Counted from the first letter of the stretch, positions 10,488 to 22,231 are shown. The stretch is DNA of 64,000 nt from Rheum nobile (GCA_027886185.1 WOAB01000040.1:11656001-11720000), one strand, 5' to 3'. The notes: generated by a model from the sequence alone, not told the origin. Numbers and translations are program-made.

Positions 10488-12874
10488 TGTAACACCCCCA
10501 AAACTTAACCCTTTTGGAAAGGTATTACCGCCAGTGACCCCAGTGTTCCTTACCGAGATCACCCAAGGCTTTACCAAATAAATACAATTTATGAAATGCA
10601 ATTGATACACAAAGATCAAGCATTAAATTCCAAAACATAACATTGTTGAGGAAACAAGAGTTACGGGATTACAACCCAATCCCGAATAGGTCAAAACATA
10701 GTTTAAACCAAACACAGCGGAAGACTAATAAAGTAAGTTATAATCGGAGTTATTGTCCAAAGGATCATAACCTGATTAAAGAAATAATTAAAACATTCAA
10801 AAACCACCGCCGACTCCATAGTCCTTCTAATCTTCTGAGCTACTTCTTAACTGATGTGCCGAATCGAACGGATGACACCAGCCAACCATGCAAGGGAAAA
10901 CATTGGTTGGTTAGTCTAAATGAATAGACTAGCAAGGGAACAAAGCAGAATGGTTCGAAGCAGTTGTATTAGGTTAGACTCTTCGTCCCTCGAATAATAA
11001 TCGAGTACGCTTGTCAACCACCATACTCCTACTGGAATAAATAAGAGGTATGCACAAGAGAAGATTCTGGAAGACTGAATCTTCACAGAAATCGACTCGA
11101 AAGAAGACTCTAACAGAAATGAGTCTTTAAGGAAGCAATGACAAATCTGGAAAGTTACAGAATCATTCAACCATGATTTAAAACTGACTGAGATGCTTCG
11201 GTTCACGACCAACCTCATCGCCTACAGCGAATCTAGATTGGAAAGAGAACGTACTACATTCAAGTCAAGACGAGTTTTCCTAGCTGCACTGAACTTGGCT
11301 GCACTACTCGCCCAAGGTGTATTAATTATGTGCGTCAAGGTAGCACTTATCTGATTTATGTTTCAAAAACACACATCACGTTATAGACTTTTACATGTGT
11401 ACCCCACCAATGGGACGACACATCTTAGTATACGTTTCGTCGAGAGTGACGTATACCGAAAGGTTTGTGACACCAGCTAAGTGTCTTGTCTCTACACACA
11501 TGTGTAAGAGACCGATCATGATCTTAGAATAGTACCAGATGGGGACGAGCCACCCCGATACCAGATTATAAAGAAACGACTGGACAGAGTCCGAGTAACG
11601 TTCCTATTTAACAGTGCTAACTAAACAGTTACAGCACCACAACATTTACAAGATAAATCCACATAAAGGCCCGAAAGGCGATCACAGATAATAGCGTTGT
11701 TCTAACAGATATACAACCTATTATATGATTTTCAAAACAGTTTATCAAAACCGTTTCCAGACAAACAGAATATTCATTCCAAATTAATTACTCAGATAAA
11801 CTACTGATAATTAATGTAAATATGGAACGAAAGAGCAAGAGCGAACCGCCACTTGCCTTACTCCGCAGAATAGTCTAAAGACGTCACTGGATTCCGGGCT
11901 CGACACGGTATAGCTCTGACAGCACAACGACCTTCGAGTCGACCCATAAAAGGAACCCTAAGTTAGATCCGACATAAACACTACGAATCTAAACACGGCG
12001 AAAGAACACGAAGGAAAGACGCCACGACGACAACCGACCAAGCCAAAGCCACGAAGGCGTTCTGGGCACTGGCGGCGGTCGCTGTTCTTTGCGGCGGTCG
12101 CCGTGAAGAACACGGCGGTCGCCGTGAAGAACACGGCCGACTGAAACGAGAGAAAACTCACCCCAAAACACGAGCGGTTTGGCCTCCTTCGACTTGCTTT
12201 GGCTTCTAACCTCCAAGGCTAACCAAAAGCTTCACAAAGGCACTCTGGAAACACACCAAAGCAACACCGGCGATACCTTTGAATTCCGGCGAAAACACAA
12301 CTCCGGCGAGAGGCGAATTTGGCAGCAATTCGGGGTTGTAGATGACCCAAAACCCATGCCCAAGCTCTGCTATTTATAGGCAAACCCCAAGGAGTGAGCT
12401 GTAAACCCTCAGACACGGCAAACGACGCAACGGCGTGCCTCGAACGACGCCGGCGACCATCGGGCAAAGCCCACTGGACAATCACGGCGGTCGCCGTATT
12501 TTTGCCTACGGCGGGCACGCGGCGGTCGCCGTCGTTAGGCCTGTCGCGGCCAGCTAGAAGCTGACACGCTGACATCCCGGGCCCAACCACGGCAGTCGCC
12601 GTTTCTGAACGGCGGTCGCCGTTTCCCCCTTTTCCCGTCCATTCGGCTTTGAACGAGCATGACGATAAACCGGGATAAAAATTATCGTACGCGAATGACA
12701 ATTTAAAATTCAAGGCACCTTGTCTGTATATTATTTCACTGAGAAAAATATTACAAATATAGAGCACATTACAGAATGTCTCAAGCTACATGAATTAAAT
12801 CCGACGTACACAACGGGTACTCGGGAAAATTCCATAATTCCCAAAATAACCTTATAAAAATACGGGGTATCACA
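10488..12874 (-). repeat. 3' LTR of chromovirus A (2387 bp)
   Basis: Termini on the plus strand are TGTAACACCCCC and GGGGTATCACA, so in element sense it runs TGTGATACCCC to GGGGGTGTTACA. It aligns along its length with the inverted 5' LTR of B. It carries GC-rich CGGCGGTCGCCG hairpins at 12071-12132 and 12483-12622 and two conserved stem-loops near 11060-11132. ORFs inside, such as 12219-12767, follow this repeat structure and are not genes. Confidence 0.9.
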
Positions 12875-12891
12875 TCTCCTCCCCCTTACAA
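12875..12891 (-). promoter_or_regulatory. Polypurine tract of chromovirus A
   Basis: Minus sense AAGGGGGAGGAGA directly precedes the 3' LTR start TGTGATACC, the expected plus-strand primer site. The same tract is at 41639-41651 in B. Confidence 0.88.
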
Positions 12892-12910
12892 GAAGTTTCG
12901 ACCCCGAAAC

Positions 12911-15307
12911 TTAGGTCGAGAATAACTCGGGAAAACGCCTGAGCATATCTGACTCGGTTTCCCACGTCTCCCAAGTAACTTCTTCGGTCCCTGACTTGGA
13001 CCACAGCACTCGTACCAAAGGTACGATCTTGTTGTGCAAATGCTTCTCCCGACGCTCCAAAATGCGCACGAGCAACTCTTCATAAGTACCATTAGCTTGA
13101 ATCTCGATGTCCTCGTAACTAAGCACATGAGACTCATCTGGCACATACTTTCTGAGTAAAGACACATGGAACACGTTATGCACCGGGTGAGCCGATGGCG
13201 GCAATGCCAAACGGTACGCTAGAGATCCCACTCTATCCAAAATCTCGAATGGTCCCACGTAGCGAGGGTTAAGCTTCCCACGCTTACCAAATCTGAAAAC
13301 TCCTTTGGAAGGCGACACCTTGACAAAAACCTTGTCACCGACCTCGAACTCGACAGTCTTGCGCTTCCGATCTGCGTAGGACTTCTGTCGACTCTGAGCG
13401 GTCAACATTCTTTGTCTGATCAAAGCAATGTCTGAAGCCGTCCTTTCGACCAACTCTGGTCCAAGCAGAATTTTGTCGGCATTATCGTCCCAACAAATCG
13501 GAGATCTGCATCTGCGACCATACATAGCTTCAAACGGAGCCATCTTGATTGTAGCATGCCAGCTATTGTTGTATGTGAACTCAATCAGACTCAAGATGTC
13601 CTCCCAGCTAGTCGGACGATCGAGCACACAAGCTCTAAGCATATCCTCCAGAGTATGGATGGTCCTTTCAGACTGGCCATCTGTCTGAGGATGAAACGCT
13701 GTACTGAACCTCAACTCGGTTCCCATAGCCTTATGAAGTTCCTTCCAGAATCTTGACATGAAACGGCCATCTCGGTTCGATACAATGGTCTTAGGAATGC
13801 CATGTAAGCGGACAATCTCCTTCTGGTAAACTTTGGCTAGCTTCTGGGTTTCCCATGTGGTCTTGATGGCTATGAAATGAGCACTCTTCGTAAGCCTATC
13901 CACAATTACCCAGATAGCATTTCTCTGACTTCGAGTCTTGGGTAGCCCAGTGACGAAGTCCATGGAAATGTCCTCCCATTTCCATTCTGGCATGGGGAGA
14001 GGTAGCATCTCACCACCTGTTCTGCGATGTTCGATCTTGACTTTTTGGCAAGTTAAGCACTTTGCCACAAAGTCTGCTACGTCCCACTTCATGTTTGGCC
14101 ACCAAAACTTCTTCCTGAGATTCTTGTACATCTTGCTAGAGCCAGGATGCACAGAATAAGCAGATGAATGAGCTTCTCTCATCACCAACTGACGAAGACC
14201 TTCTGTGTCAGGCACACAGATCCGATCCTGAAACCAAAGTGATCCATCATCCTGAACCACAAAACTGGGAGCTTTCCCATCCATCACTTCACTGCTTAAC
14301 TTTACCAAGATGATGTCATCGACTTGCTTTTCTTTGATTTGATCCAGCAGTGTAGCCTGAATCTCCATCATACTCAGATACCCTCTACGCTGGTCATACA
14401 AGACTTCGATGTCGCATGACTCTTGGTTTAGCTTGGTCTGAGCAGTAAGTAGAGCAACTACAGTCTCGTGCGTTGTCTTTCGGCTTAGCGCATCAGCTAC
14501 TACATTAGCCTTGCCCGGATGATACAACAACTCCATGTCGTAGTCCTTGAGCAACTCTAGCCAGCGGCGTTGTCTCATATTTAACTCCTTCTGAGTAAAT
14601 ATATACTTGAGACTTTTGTGGTCAGTGAAGACTTGGCATCTTATACCATAGAGGTAATGCCTCCAAATCTTCAGCGCAAAGACAACCGCTGCTAACTCAA
14701 GATCATGGGTCGGATAGTTTTCTTCGTAAGTCTTGAGTTGTCTAGATGCGTAAGCAATGACTCTGCCCCTTTGCATCAAAACACAACCAAGGCCACACTT
14801 GGAAGCATCACTATAGACCACATAATCGTCATTCCCCTCTGGGAGTGCTAACACGGGTGCCGAGGTCAACCGTCGCTTCAACTCCTGGAAACTGACCTCG
14901 CACTTGTCATTCCAGACAAACTTCTTGTGGACTTTGCGGAGTAGATTGGTCATCGGTAGAGCGATCTTTGAAAATCCTTCTACAAACCTTCTATAATACC
15001 CGGCAAGTCCAAGAAAACTGCGCACCTCCTTCACATTCTGGGGCTGTGTCCATTTGGCCACCGCTTCAATCTTTTGGGGATCAACCATAACCCCATTTTT
15101 ATTGATCACGTGGCCTAAGAAAGCCACCTCTTTCATCCAGAATTCACATTTAGACAATTTAGCATAAAGCTGATGTTGTCTAAGGATCGACAAGGAAATC
15201 CGTATATGTTCCTCGTGGACTTCTTCATTCGGAGAATAGATTAAGATGTCGTCTATGAAGACCACCACGAACTTATCCAAGTATTGGTGAAAACATCGGT
15301 TCATCAA
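12911..15307 (-). CDS. Chromovirus pol fragment: RT C-part, RNase H, integrase, chromodomain (798 aa)
   Basis: A long uninterrupted frame that begins inside RT just before VFIDD (residues 16-20), the Y/F-x-D-D catalytic motif. RNase H follows, with D166 in YSDASK, E204 and D272 in VADALSR. The integrase zinc finger is H380, H387, C417, C420. The catalytic core has D450 in ISMDF, then position 511 and E547 in DGQSE. Position 511 is Asn (VSNRDG) where the sister copy B has Asp, so the integrase triad is broken. Residues about 745-798 (KIVPLVRVLWSKSG, then TWETWE) form a chromodomain-like tail typical of Tekay/Del elements, thought to guide integration to heterochromatin. The fragment cannot act alone, since it lacks gag, protease and the first half of RT. 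Confidence 0.9.
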   Translation of the reverse strand: MMNRCFHQYLDKFVVVFIDDILIYSPNEEVHEEHIRISLSILRQHQLYAKLSKCEFWMKEVAFLGHVINKNGVMVDPQKIEAVAKWTQPQNVKEVRSFLGLAGYYRRFVEGFSKIALPMTNLLRKVHKKFVWNDKCEVSFQELKRRLTSAPVLALPEGNDDYVVYSDASKCGLGCVLMQRGRVIAYASRQLKTYEENYPTHDLELAAVVFALKIWRHYLYGIRCQVFTDHKSLKYIFTQKELNMRQRRWLELLKDYDMELLYHPGKANVVADALSRKTTHETVVALLTAQTKLNQESCDIEVLYDQRRGYLSMMEIQATLLDQIKEKQVDDIILVKLSSEVMDGKAPSFVVQDDGSLWFQDRICVPDTEGLRQLVMREAHSSAYSVHPGSSKMYKNLRKKFWWPNMKWDVADFVAKCLTCQKVKIEHRRTGGEMLPLPMPEWKWEDISMDFVTGLPKTRSQRNAIWVIVDRLTKSAHFIAIKTTWETQKLAKVYQKEIVRLHGIPKTIVSNRDGRFMSRFWKELHKAMGTELRFSTAFHPQTDGQSERTIHTLEDMLRACVLDRPTSWEDILSLIEFTYNNSWHATIKMAPFEAMYGRRCRSPICWDDNADKILLGPELVERTASDIALIRQRMLTAQSRQKSYADRKRKTVEFEVGDKVFVKVSPSKGVFRFGKRGKLNPRYVGPFEILDRVGSLAYRLALPPSAHPVHNVFHVSLLRKYVPDESHVLSYEDIEIQANGTYEELLVRILERREKHLHNKIVPLVRVLWSKSGTEEVTWETWETESDMLRRFPELFST

Positions 15308-15321
15308 AACTTAACCCTTTT

Positions 15322-15968
15322 GAAGCCTTACGCTCCCTTGCCACAAATTGTGCTGTAGCACAATTGGTGGCAAGGGAGCGTAAGGCTTCTTGTCAAAGCG
15401 TGAGGTCTCGGGTTCGAGACTCACGAATAACCTCCCAGCCATGGGGATTTGGTTGGGGTACATGGGTTGCGGCCCATGGATAGAGAAATGGCTGGCCCAA
15501 TAAGGTCGGAGCCCCTCTCATTCAAAGTGTACTTTTTGTAACATCCCAGGCCAAGCTACCCAGCCACCAAGCCGCCCAGCCACCCAACGGTACCGGCGCC
15601 GATACTGGTGCCGCCTGGTTGTCCAAGGGCATGCAGCCCACACACCCAACCCTTCCCCCATTTAAATGGGTAGGTTGTTGCCCACGGGGATCGAACCCGG
15701 GACCTTTAGATACAAGGGCAATGCCTTACCACTTGTATCACCAATTGTGCTGCAGCGCAATTGGTGATACAAGTGGTAAGGCATTGCCCTTGTATCTAAA
15801 GGTCTCGGGTTCGATCCCCGTGGGCAACAACCTACCCATTTAAATGGGGGAAGGGTTGGGTGTGTGGGCTGCATGCCCTTGGATAACCAGGCGGCACCAG
15901 TACCGGCGCCGGCACCGTTGGGTGGCTGGGCGGCTTGGTGGCTGGGTAGCTTGGCCTGGGATGTTACA
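15322..15968. repeat. SINE module 1: SINE-A plus SINE-B palindrome
   Basis: The left edge is a 68 bp mini-palindrome (15322-15389, 34 bp arms, centre CTGTAG). SINE-A follows at about 15356-15536, with a tRNA-like head containing GGTCTCGGGTTCGAGACTCA (a pol III B box) and a T-run before TGTAACA. Then comes the 432 bp palindrome of SINE-B. The same three-part order recurs at 42329-42959. SINE-A and SINE-B heads are related to each other. Confidence 0.88.
15537..15968. repeat. 432 bp near-perfect palindrome (head-to-head SINE-B pair)
   Basis: The centre is at 15752/15753, with no spacer and 216 bp arms that differ at about five sites. Each arm carries GGTTCGATCCCCG or its near-complement, a tRNA-type B box, and the outer ends are TGTAACATCCC and GGGATGTTACA. 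The hinge is itself palindromic, AATTGTGCTGCAGCGCAATT. Transcripts would fold into a long hairpin. ORFs on both strands here give nearly the same peptide only because of the symmetry. Confidence 0.93.
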
Positions 15969-15973
15969 AATGT

Positions 15974-17320
15974 CCTCAATTTTCTTTCCAAGGGATACAT
16001 TCAGCAAGTACTCTATTGTAATGCATATTCAATCTCTTAGTTCTTGGTAGAGAGTCTGAACAAGATTTCCATAGGAAGTGTTTCATTTTCGATGGTAGGT
16101 TAAGTTTCCAAATCCATGATAAATTATCACATTTTATTTGTTTCTATGTTTATCAAGAGATTGTGCGGCCGAGCTCACCAAATATTTGCCATTAAGAGAT
16201 GGTTCCCAATTCAATCTATCATCAAAGTTGTGCATCCGAATTTGTATCTGTTTGACTTTTAGTGCCATTGCGTTTGGAAGAGCGTCACTCAGGAGTGTAG
16301 AGTTCCATACTTATTCTCAGTGAGAAAGTCAGAGACAGTTTTTCAGGTACAGTTCGTACCCAAAGCCTCGTTTAATGATAGGTCTCCAATCCATTTGGCA
16401 TTCCAAAAGTCTATGCTCTTAACATTTCCTATTTGTGATTGCAACTCCTTTTGGAAGTCCTTTCTAAGCCTAAGGAGTCTTGTAAACTGTCATGGAAAGT
16501 ATTTTATCTAGAGGGTGAAAAGACAATCATCCTTGATGTATTTTTCTTTGACAATTTTGACTCAAGCATTATTCGGCTAAGTGAAAATTTTCCATAGTAA
16601 TTTCTTTTGTAGTATTTTATTCTTTATTTCCCCCGTTCAGTATCCAAAGGCCTCAATCAGATTTGGGAGTACAAATACGATCCCATCTGATTAGTAGGTG
16701 AAAGCTTGAAGAGTCCATTTTGTTCCAAAAGAAGGCTTTATTTACCTTATCAATCTTTTCCAATATACCTTTAGGGAGCAAGAAGCTCTGTATGAGAAAT
16801 TTTACTTTTGATATTAGATTCACCTGAATAAGTACTGGCGTACTGCTCTACTAGATTATGAGTGAATTTGCCTTCCATTTAAACAATTGTTTTTAAGGGA
16901 GGTAATTGCATCTTGAAAGTTAGCGTTATTCACACGTCCTCTGATGATTGGTATTCCTAAATATTTTTCCAGAATTTTTGTTATGGGTACTTGTAAAATC
17001 CCAGCTATTTGGGATGAAGTTTGCGGAGATATGTTAGAAGAGAACTGAACATACCTTTTGTGCAAATATATCGTTAATCGAGTCTTATTCGAGAAATCTT
17101 CTAGGAAAGTTTTAATGTATACATTAGAGGTTACTGACACATCGGCTGATATGAGAGTGTCATCAGCAAAATTTAGGAAGGGGATCGCGGTACCATTTCT
17201 AACTAATTGGATGCTAACCCTAGGGTTTGGACTTTTTGATTCATGGTCTAGAGTTCTTGCCAAGTATTCCATATCAAGTACAAATATGTATGAGGCCATG
17301 GGGTCTCCTTGTTTGATCCC
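15974..17320 (-). pseudogene. LINE fragment: RT C-terminal part and start of zinc-binding region
   Basis: Minus sense begins with GIKQGDPMASYIFVLDMEYL and continues to LNFADDTLIS, the F-A-D-D catalytic motif of LINE reverse transcriptase (about 17150-17180). KYLGIPIIRGRV follows, the usual L-G-x-P element. With frame changes and stops, WKLNLPSKMKHFLWKSCSD can be read near 16090-16150, the start of the zf-RVT region. The first open frame is 16856-17383 but its N-terminal residues come from the adjoining solo LTR. The LINE N-terminal RT part is at 26705-27105, on the other side of that LTR. Confidence 0.88.
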
Positions 17321-17880
17321 ACAAGTGTAACACCCCCAAAATACCTTTGAAAATATTACCGCCAGTGACCTCAGAATACACACCCGGGGTCACCTAAGGC
17401 TTACCGTTTTTAAATCAAATGATATAATGTTGTAATCTTTATTAAATAACATGACAGTTGACCAAATAATATTCAAACCAACGTCATAGGTTACAACTGA
17501 TACAAAACCAAATACATAAATGTTTATTATAGCGGAAGTCTTTGAAATAAATAAATGCCATAATGGGGTTTGAACTGAGCGATCTCACGCCAGGATCTTC
17601 AACCTTGTGAAGACACTTCAAATATCAACTGCCTTTGACGTCGGAATCTGGCCTTCACGGATGAGGAAGTTTACCTGATGTGCCGTATGAGACGGATGAC
17701 ACCAGCCAACCATGCAAGGAATAAAAACCGGTTGGTTAGTCTAATGAAAGACTATGCAAAGGTACAAATAAAAAGGTTCTAAGTAGTCGTATCAAGTTAC
17801 AACCATCGTTTCTTGAATAATAGCCGATAACGATAGTGAACTTCAACACTTCCACGAAAACATAAGAAAAGGAATGATCA

Positions 17881-18009
17881 AGAGAAGACTCCAAATGAAC
17901 TGAGTCTTATGGGAAAAGTATGAAGAGAAGACTCCAAAGGAATTGAGTCTTATGGAAAAAGTATGAAGAGAAGACTCCAAAGGAATTGAGTCTTATGGGA
18001 AACGTATGA
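17881..18009. repeat. 3 x 43 bp tandem repeat in solo LTR
   Basis: Units are 17881-17923, 17924-17966 and 17967-18009. Each holds AAGACTC and GAGTCTT about 10 bases apart, a 7 bp hairpin. A and B carry a single equivalent hairpin at this place. Confidence 0.92.
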
Positions 18010-18524
18010 CAAATGTTTGGGAACGTTAAGTTTTCACACAAGTTTAAAACATGACCTTGATTATTTGGGTCTACGACCAACCTCACCGCGCAATGCGAAT
18101 CCAGATTGGAAAGAAGACTTACTCTAACAAGAGTCCGGGCGGTTTCCACGTTGTACTCCTCGCTCGAGGGTATATTAATTATGTGCGTAAAGCACTTATC
18201 TTATTTAATTCCAAAACATACATTCACGTTACAACTTTTAATCCACATTATCTCGATACGAGAGATATTTCTGGGAATGAATCCCGAACGTTGGCACTAG
18301 CTAAGTGCACCTACCCTTAGAATAAGGGTATGGTCATGACCAGAAGTACTAGGGCAAAATCCTCCTAATACCTGTTATAAAGAAACGACTAGACCTCGCA
18401 AGATACATATCGTTCCTACGAATACTCGTTCTAACTAAGCATGTAAGTTCACATATAAATCCACACCAAGACCATTACGGTAATATCATATGTAAATATA
18501 TAATAGCGTTATTTCTAACAATAT

Positions 18525-19928
18525 TGACAGAGCTAAAGTCGTATGCCTATCAAAGAAATCCTAAAGTACCTACTACAGAGTATAGCAAGCAAGTCAGGGT
18601 CGATCCCACAGAGAGTCAGGTTATCTATTCTTGTAATTCATGTCACCGACTAGGAACTAGGGGGGGGGGGGGGTTGTTTGTGTTTTTCGTAACCAAAGTA
18701 AACAAAGCAAGTACACAAGTTAGCAAATAACAGTTGAGAATAATAAGGGAAAAAGCGCCACACTTAACAAAGATCCACACAACAATAGAAAGGTCGATCA
18801 CGGAATTCTATCAATCTCAAGTTCTTAATATTCCTATAGTTGTTCTTATCCCGATCATAGATAACTATTAGTTCTACCAGCCCTAATAGTACTTATCACC
18901 AAATCAAATCCGAAAACCTTCAAGACTCAATAAAGCAATAGCAATCAAACAAGGATTCAACAAGATACATGCAATAAAAACAACCCGTTACTATAAGCAT
19001 GCAATTAACTCTCTCCCACGATGAAGCGCTCGGATCCCCTATACGCAACAATCGTGCTTGCTACTAGATATGCAACCCGAACCCGGAATCATAAGTCCTA
19101 GCAATTAGGAAGATATCAATAAACCTAGGTGATCAATCTAGATAAATCAACATGAACCAATAATCAATCAAGTACAAGAGAATCAATCCAACTAGATAGG
19201 AAAACGAACAAGAGTAGAAAACTCACAACCAATCAATTGCTGGCTTCAAACTGTCAAGTGTAACAATGGAGGTTTAGTTCTCCATTAGGGTTTGTGAGAG
19301 CAAAAACGTAGAAAGGTGGCAACTAGGGTTGTTTTTCACAAAGTCTTAACAATTAGACTTAAATACTAAGGCAAATATTCAGGAATAAAATAAAGGAAAA
19401 TAACAAACTTGGAAACAAAGTCTCGGATTTAAAATAAAACGGAATAAAAACACGGAACGAAAGTCTTCAGCGCGTCGCCACCGCGGGTGCGGTGGGTCCC
19501 ACCGCTGGGTGCGGTGGCTCTCCAGTGGCTTCTGTCCACTTCTCTGACGACCTCGCCGTAGGTGCGGCAGTGCCCACCGCTGGGTGCGGTGGGACTCCAG
19601 AATCTTGTCTGGTTTCTGCTTCTTCCACCGCAGGGGGCGGTGGTCTTTGGCGCGGGTGCGGCAAGGCTCCAGTAACATCTCCTCTTCAAAGCTCTTCCTT
19701 GCAATCTCTCGCACCGCTCCTCAACTCATCTCTTCACTCCTTTGGCGTCTTTCCTTGGTGGCTTTCTTCCTCAGTGTCTCCTAGATATCCACAATAGCTT
19801 AAACACCTCCAAAAACACCAAACTTCGCCTCCAAACGCCATACACATGAATGTGTCTAAATCTACTCGAATGACACCAATAAATCCTCTAATGACTCTTA
19901 CTTAAGCCCTACAAAGTAGTGCTTATCA
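18525..19928 (-). repeat. 3' LTR of element C
   Basis: Plus-strand ends are TGACAGAGCTAAAG and GTGCTTATCA. It contains a run of 14 G at 18660-18673 and a cluster of CACCGC/GCGGTG hairpins at 19478-19663. Short ORFs at 19379-19797 are products of that GC-rich repeat. Confidence 0.93.
19478..19663. repeat. GC-rich hairpin cluster (C type) in LTR
   Basis: About six units such as CCACCGCGGGTGCGGTGG and CCACCGCTGGGTGCGGTGG, each a CCGC/GCGG stem with a 4-5 base loop and often followed by CTCCAG. The same cluster is at 25152-25337 in the other LTR. Confidence 0.88.
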
Positions 19929-21340
19929 AATTCCCCCATGCTTAGACCTTTGCTCGTCCTCGAGTAAACTAAAAGAAAGTCCACTCCTCCAATGTAGCAC
20001 ACAAGGTCTCAGGAAGCATATCCTCCAACTAAGAGTCACCTAACCCATGCCAAAGCTCATGGCGCCAATCTCATCTACAACACATCCATACTCAACAGCT
20101 TAAGGGGCAAGCAGAGTACTTCCCCCAAGCTTAACCCGAACATCCAATAGCGTGAGTAACCTCTAATCCTAGCCTCCATCTATGACTCCTTATGTCTCCT
20201 AGAGTGACCTATCCGACAATCCTTCTTTGACTCCTCTTCTTATGACGCCTCGCCAAAAATAATGAGAAATCCTAAAATCACTCTTCTTCTTTTTCGCTCA
20301 TTTTGCCAAGGCACCCTTTCGGGTTTTCACCAAGCCACTCATATTTTTTCATAGATGTGCTCACATAAGCTCACGTCACTCTTGACCAATTATTACCCCA
20401 GCCTAATGCTGGTCCAAGCCACCTGCTTATTACCTAGGCCGCCCTTTCGGGTTTTCGACCTATCCCAGGATTTCTATTTTAGCCTTTTTTTTCAAATTTT
20501 TGGCTCTTTCAATTTTTTCTATTTGTCTCCTCAACAACGTAACAAGTATAGAACTCTCCCCCATGCTTAAACATTGCATTGTCCTCAATGTAATGAAAGA
20601 CAAAAAGAATAGAAGCACAGGGAAAAGCAAAAAAAAATAACTCACAATGTCGCCGAGCTGCTTGGACACTTTCGTTGTTGCTGGCGGTATACTCAGTAAC
20701 GCCCAGGTCTCCAGTGTTGGGCGGGTGACTTCATCAACTCCATCGTCTTCATTACCGTGCAACCAAAGGGAACCACTTTGGTGAATAGTGGTATATCAAA
20801 GAATTCGGGGCTGCACGGCCTTCAATGAACACAAAAAATGGGCCCAGATGTAATCGTGATGGGGGCTCTAGTGTTCCTCCTCCTCAACTGTCAATTGTAG
20901 GGCCATCATCGTTGCCAAAAAAAATGTGTGGGGCTAATGACTCCTCCTTTGACAACATGATGCGCACCGTCTCTCCATGGGGAACTCTAGATAGCTGGCC
21001 TACGGTAATTTTTTATTTTTATATTTATTTTTTTAAAAATCCGTTTAAGGTTTTTTTTTTTTGGTTGAGAACAAGCAGAAAGTAAAGGGTGCCCACCGCG
21101 GGTGCGGTGGGCTGCTCACCGCGGGGTGCGGTGGGCTGCTCACCGCGGGGTGCGGTGAGCTCTCCAGAACCTCATTTTGCTCATTTTCTTATGTACCTGC
21201 GTGTTAGTGCACAGGCGAAACGAAACAGAAGCAAAAACAAACTACCTAGCTATGCGATGAAATCTCAAAGATAAAGGAAATAAGGAAAAACGATACCTCG
21301 GGTTGCCTCCCGAGCAGCGCCTTAGTTAATGTCGTTGGCT
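19929..21340 (-). other. 3' noncoding region of element C
   Basis: Lies between the end of the pol remnant and the 3' LTR. In element sense it starts near GCTCGGGAGGCAACCCGAGG, carries three GC-rich hairpin units (21092-21166), a block shared with element H (20820-21005), the three-hairpin RNA-like element (20305-20470), and ends with the polypurine tract GCATGGGGGAATT at the LTR. No ORF here is convincing. Confidence 0.8.
20305..20470 (-). other. Conserved three-hairpin RNA-like element (copy in C)
   Basis: Minus sense, 5' to 3': hairpin 1 has outer stem AGGTCG/CGGCCT, an AAAA bulge, inner stem CCC/GGG and a GAAA loop. Hairpin 2 is CCAGC-ATTAG-GCTGG. Hairpin 3 has outer stem GGTG/TGCC, an AAAA bulge, and CCC-GAAA-GGG. 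It lies about 380 bases upstream of the 3' LTR. Function is unknown; packaging, RNA stability or translation control are possible roles. Confidence 0.75.
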
Positions 21341-21361
21341 CGACATACTACTCGAACAACC

Positions 21362-22231
21362 TTAATCCACAACATCAGGTTCCTTAGGTACCCTCTCATT
21401 CAGCACCTCTTTCCTGAACCAATCATGGAAATGTTTGAACCTTAAACCATTCATCTTTTTCAACGGCTCCTCCACCTTGGCCTTCGTAGTCGTCTTCCCC
21501 CCATACTTAGATCGATCAGGGGGGTGTTTAACTTCAACTTCAGGGGCCTGCACCATAGAGGGAAAGAGCTTCTCTCTCGGAGTTAGCATAGTGGGGCCAA
21601 AGCCCAAAAGAGAAGTAGGAGACTCACCCTTCTCATCCAATAAAGCCGTGACTTACTGCAGATTAGAAGATACAGTAATATCGACAGGCAAGTCAACTAT
21701 GGGATCCTCTAGTATAGGTTGCAATTCATCCAAAGGGTTAGGACTCATTACATCAACAAAGTTCAAAGAGGTATTAATGACGGGTTTCATATCATATATG
21801 TTATATTCAACTCCATCCCCATCAAATTCCATAGTTAATTTCCCACTTCTAACATCAATTGTGGTATTTGCAGTTTTCATGAAAGGTCTACCTAACAGCA
21901 TATGTGCACCTGTACCACCATCCATATCAAAAACATAAAAATCAATGGGGAAAATCAGCGTATCTACCATAACAAGGACATCCTCAACAACCCCTTTCGG
22001 GTAGACATTGGTTCCATCAACTAATTGAATAACTAGTCTAGTGTCCTGTAGTGGTGGCAGACCAAGGGACTCATAGAACGACAATGGTAAGACATTAATA
22101 GCTGTACCAAGATCTAGCATAGCCTTATCAATCTTTGTCTCACCAATGATGCAAGGGATAGAGAACATACCTGGATCACTGCACTTCTTGGGCAAACGCT
22201 TTTGAAATACAACAGATACTTGCTCGCTCAC
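21362..22231 (-). pseudogene. Element C protease and start of RT region (truncated pol)
   Basis: The protease frame at 21653-22231 has KKCSDPGMFSIPCIIG and then AMLDLGTAINVLP. The D-L-G-T motif is a retroviral-type aspartic protease active site, followed by the hydrophobic I-N-V-L-P stretch usual in Athila elements. LGRPFMKTANTTIDV follows, the protease C-terminal flap and strand. A stop at 21653 is followed in another frame (21362-21640) by GFGPTMLTPREKLFPSMVQAPEVE, the linker seen before RT in element D. The frame then ends and the sequence jumps to the pol 3' end, so all of RT, RNase H and integrase are deleted. Confidence 0.85.

Larger units (their letters stand above)
10488..15968 (-). 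mobile_element. Truncated chromovirus A with a SINE-palindrome right end
   Basis: The insertion is framed by AATGT at 10483-10487 and 15969-15973, and the LINE reading resumes on both sides, so this was one integration event. In element sense (minus) the order is: SINE module (15968-15322); an 18 bp tail of the 5' LTR (about 15304-15321); pol from the RT active site to the chromodomain; a polypurine tract; and a full 3' LTR. Gag, protease and the first half of RT are missing. The LTR tail is fused to RT at a TTTG overlap. The element is a close relative of B (33176-42959), a Tekay/Del-like chromovirus. The outer right end is GGGATGTTACA, belonging to the SINE palindrome rather than to this family's LTR, whose start would read TGTGATACC. 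Confidence 0.88.

Noticed and set aside
12219..12767. Minus-strand 182-codon ORF
   Set aside because: It is wholly inside the LTR of chromovirus A and matches no domain.
15420..15830. tRNA-like B boxes as tRNA genes
   Set aside because: No cloverleaf with acceptor stem can be drawn; these are SINE heads in a composite repeat.
15619..16000. ORFs on both strands with nearly the same peptide
   Set aside because: They arise from the symmetry of the SINE-B palindrome; no start context or domain supports a gene.
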